Shown here: piece by piece, positions 62,499-64,000 of the stretch
Layout of the letters: every line of letters starts with the position of its first letter
Numbering within the stretch: the first letter of the stretch is position 1
NCBI RefSeq assembly: GCF_003325475.1
Contig: NZ_CP029495.1
Span: 4,725,563-4,789,562 of the forward strand
Direction: 5' to 3'
Length of the DNA stretch: 64,000 bases
Source of the DNA: Chromobacterium phragmitis
Lineage (GTDB): Bacteria > Pseudomonadota > Gammaproteobacteria > Burkholderiales > Chromobacteriaceae
Notes under the pieces: model-generated
What the model was told of the DNA's origin: nothing
Seen by the model: only the letters and a program-made list of their open reading frames with translations
Database searches by the model: none
Position numbers and translations under genes: made by a program

Positions 62499-62669
62499 GC
62501 AATCTGCTGCTGAATAAGAGAGTGCAATTGAACTAGCGGCATGAAAAATACTACTAGCGACTTTAATACTGCATCTCTGCAGGAATGGGAATATATTATA
62601 TAACACAGGAGCAGGAATAAATCAGATCGCGCCTTGATAAGTGGAAATGGCAAGTCTACTGATCAGTTG

Positions 62670-64000
62670 TCAATTTGCAACTTTCCAATAAAAACCGAAA
62701 AGCTGGACAAAATCATTTGCGCAAAATTTTGTCCCTGCAGAGTAAACTCCAGAAGCATATGGGCCGGATATATATGTGGCATTTGGATGCCATCCATTCA
62801 GTGAAACTGCCCATTTTCCTGTCGCAGGAACAGTCCAGCATCCATAGTACCCCGTCACTACCGACCCAAACGTGGACGGGGCTGGTGCGAGAACTCCCTG
62901 CATTGAAAACCCAACGACCGGATTGACAAGAAAGTATCAAGCCAGCGCTTGATCGCGCAATCGCCCCCCTCGGGACTGCATCCAGGCTCGTTCTCCGCAA
63001 CCACCTTGTTGGGGTACAGCGTATTCCCCTGAACCATGTTGCCTGCGACAACATTCTGAGCGGCTTTGACATCATTCGAGGCGCGGACATCATGCGCCGC
63101 AACAACATCCTGCCCTGCTTCCACGTTCTGTCCGGCCGTTACTTTCCCTCCCGCCGCGACATCTCGCCCCGCTGACACATTCATTTGGCGAAAACGGAGG
63201 CGCCGGCCTTCACATCTCCTCCCATCGTTATGGTGCCGCTGCCCAGTATGTCCTTGGCGTTCAAGATGTCATGAGCATCCATATTCAGGTTGCCCGTCAT
63301 GGGTTTGGTGCCGTCGCGACGCAGAAATTCGTCAAAGTCGGCGCGGATATATCCGCCCCTCATCGCGACGATGCCTCCCGGCGCGCCCGCAACTGGATTG
63401 GGAATGGCCTCCACCGCGCCTCCGGGCTATGAAAGGTCAGGTTGGCGTTACTGTTCGCATTGCTGGGAGACAAAAATGACGCGCCGCCATTAATGCCAAT
63501 CGCCTGGACCGCCGCGCCGGTTGCCATGTAGTCCACCCTATCGCTCGCGCCCGGGAAAGGCATCAGCAAAGGGCGGTCGATATAGGTCAGGGCATTGACG
63601 TTGCAGGTAGCCTGGTCCACGCAGGATCCCCCCCGGCTCAACCTGATCACGTAGTTTCCGCCTGGGATCGGCGGCGTGGCGCCGAAGCCGCTCAAGCCTG
63701 CTATGCTGGCGATTTCCGCCGCAGTGGGCGCCGCCGCATTTTGCACAATGACGCGGCCGCCGGCATCCTTCACTTGCGAAGGACCGCCGAACAGCGCGGA
63801 AACGATCTGCGGGTGATATTGCACGACATAGCTGTTCACGCCCTTGCCCAACTCCGCCAGCGCGCCGCCCACAATCTCTCCGCGCGATACGCGCCACTCG
63901 TTGACCTGCCGCACGCCAAAATAGGAAAGCACCATCCCGATCATGACCACGGCGATCGCCACGCCTATCAATATTTCGCCTGCCTGCTTTCTTCCATCAA
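62670..64000 (-). pseudogene. pilV: PilV-like thin-pilus tip adhesin, N-terminus off window, frame interrupted
   Basis: Minor pilin whose C-terminus contacts recipient cells. The 5' end is beyond base 64000. Reading leftward: a hydrophobic prepilin helix (EILIGVAIAVVMIGMVLSYFG), an adhesin domain, ADFDEFLRRDGTKPMTGNL, a six-residue repeat stalk (about 63060-63190), then ILSCQSGRW at site 6 and the current tip. The protein is recognisable end to end but split across frames, with breaks near 63425 (one base short), 63185 (one short), 62967 (a run of six G, one too many) and 62907 (one too many). Each break sits at a short homopolymer. It may be inactive, phase variable or mis-sequenced. Confidence 0.8.
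62911..62929 (-). repeat. sfx-like recombination site 6, joined to the pilV constant region
   Basis: Minus-strand TTGTCAATCCGGTCGTTGG. It is the only site in this orientation and so the pivot for inversion with sites 1-5. Confidence 0.9.

Larger units (their letters stand above)
61323..62929. other. Shufflon: invertible cassette array for PilV C-termini
   Basis: Six 19-bp sites of the form TTGTCAATCCGGYNNNTGG bound cassettes. Five (61323, 61657, 61859, 62061, 62264) lie in plus orientation and each opens a frame C-Q-S-G-x-W that stops just before the next site. One (62911-62929) lies in minus orientation at the end of the pilV constant region. The R64 plasmid shufflon uses GTGCCAATCCGGTNNNTGG with the same encoded peptide. 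Recombination between the minus site and any plus site would join a new tip to PilV. Confidence 0.92.
35640..64000. mobile_element. Integrated conjugative element with I-type transfer and pilus genes (left part)
   Basis: From about 35.6 kb the sequence changes character. AT-rich gaps separate genes with less GC-biased codons, and the content becomes conjugative: a TrbC/DotL-like coupling protein, a TraY/DotA-like protein, a PilT-like transglycosylase, a prepilin peptidase, a PilV adhesin, a shufflon and Rci. The left boundary is approximate, set by the compositional break after fabI. The right end is outside the window. No tRNA, attachment repeat, relaxase, integrase for the whole element or replication gene is visible here. 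Confidence 0.75.

Noticed and set aside
62713..62910. Frame directly in phase with site 6 (C-Q-S-G-R-W-V-F-N-A-G...) as the true current tip
   Set aside because: Its composition is unlike the other tips, while the frame one base over (62903-62670) gives a Gly, Tyr, Trp-rich sequence of the expected type; kept as an open possibility in the pilV note.
61323..62929. Regularly spaced short repeats resembling a CRISPR array
   Set aside because: Spacing is irregular (about 200-630 bases), one repeat is inverted, the repeats encode C-Q-S-G-x-W and the intervals are coding tips; no cas genes.

Overview
The window reads as a GC-rich betaproteobacterial chromosome, most like the Neisseriales (Chromobacterium group). 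This rests on gene content and neighbourhoods (hrcA-recA-recX-alaS, kdpFABCDE, rho-trxA-fabI) and on protein character. It is an inference, and I cannot name a species. About 1-35 kb is ordinary, dense core chromosome. About 35.6-64 kb is an accessory element with lower GC, AT-rich intergenic gaps and conjugation and pilus genes. The element runs off the right edge.

Core region: the 3' part of tyrS, a SAM methyltransferase, recR, ybaB, dnaX, a lytic transglycosylase, hrcA, recA-recX, a SRPBCC protein and alaS. Then come a GNAT acetyltransferase, a periplasmic solute-binding-like protein, a TSUP permease, and a complete potassium-transport operon (a tiny unlabelled membrane ORF, then kdpF-A-B-C-D-E) with a likely KdpE operator. 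A candidate small RNA follows kdpE. The rest holds a MATE exporter overlapping murB, a HAD phosphatase, a MAPEG protein, a CbiM-like membrane protein, nadC, a GGDEF diguanylate cyclase, a Nudix CoA pyrophosphatase, rho, trxA and fabI.

Accessory element: an I-type (IncI/Dot-Icm-like) conjugative module. It carries a TrbC/DotL-type coupling ATPase, a TraY/DotA-type membrane protein with a cluster of secreted partner proteins, a PilT-like lytic transglycosylase, a prepilin peptidase (PilU-like), and a type IV pilus tip adhesin (PilV) whose C-terminus is switched by a shufflon. Cargo or accessory genes include a bactofilin, an ArdC-like antirestriction protein, an H-NS-like protein, an EAL c-di-GMP phosphodiesterase, M15 and M23 peptidases and many genes I do not recognise. 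No relaxase, replication gene or attachment site is visible, so whether this is an ICE or an integrated plasmid remains open.

The most striking structure is at 60.1-64 kb. An Rci-like tyrosine recombinase lies beside six 19-bp sfx-like sites (TTGTCAATCCGGYNNNTGG), each encoding C-Q-S-G-x-W. Five sites point one way, each opening a stop-terminated alternative PilV C-terminus (one present as a perfect 202-bp tandem duplicate). The sixth points the opposite way and joins the pilV constant region. One bidirectional terminator sits between the two sets. Each single inversion would place a different tip on PilV. The pilV constant frame is broken several times at homopolymers. Two other genes of the element are also out of frame, each by one base at a poly-C tract. 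This means phase variation, decay or sequence error, and reads are needed to tell.
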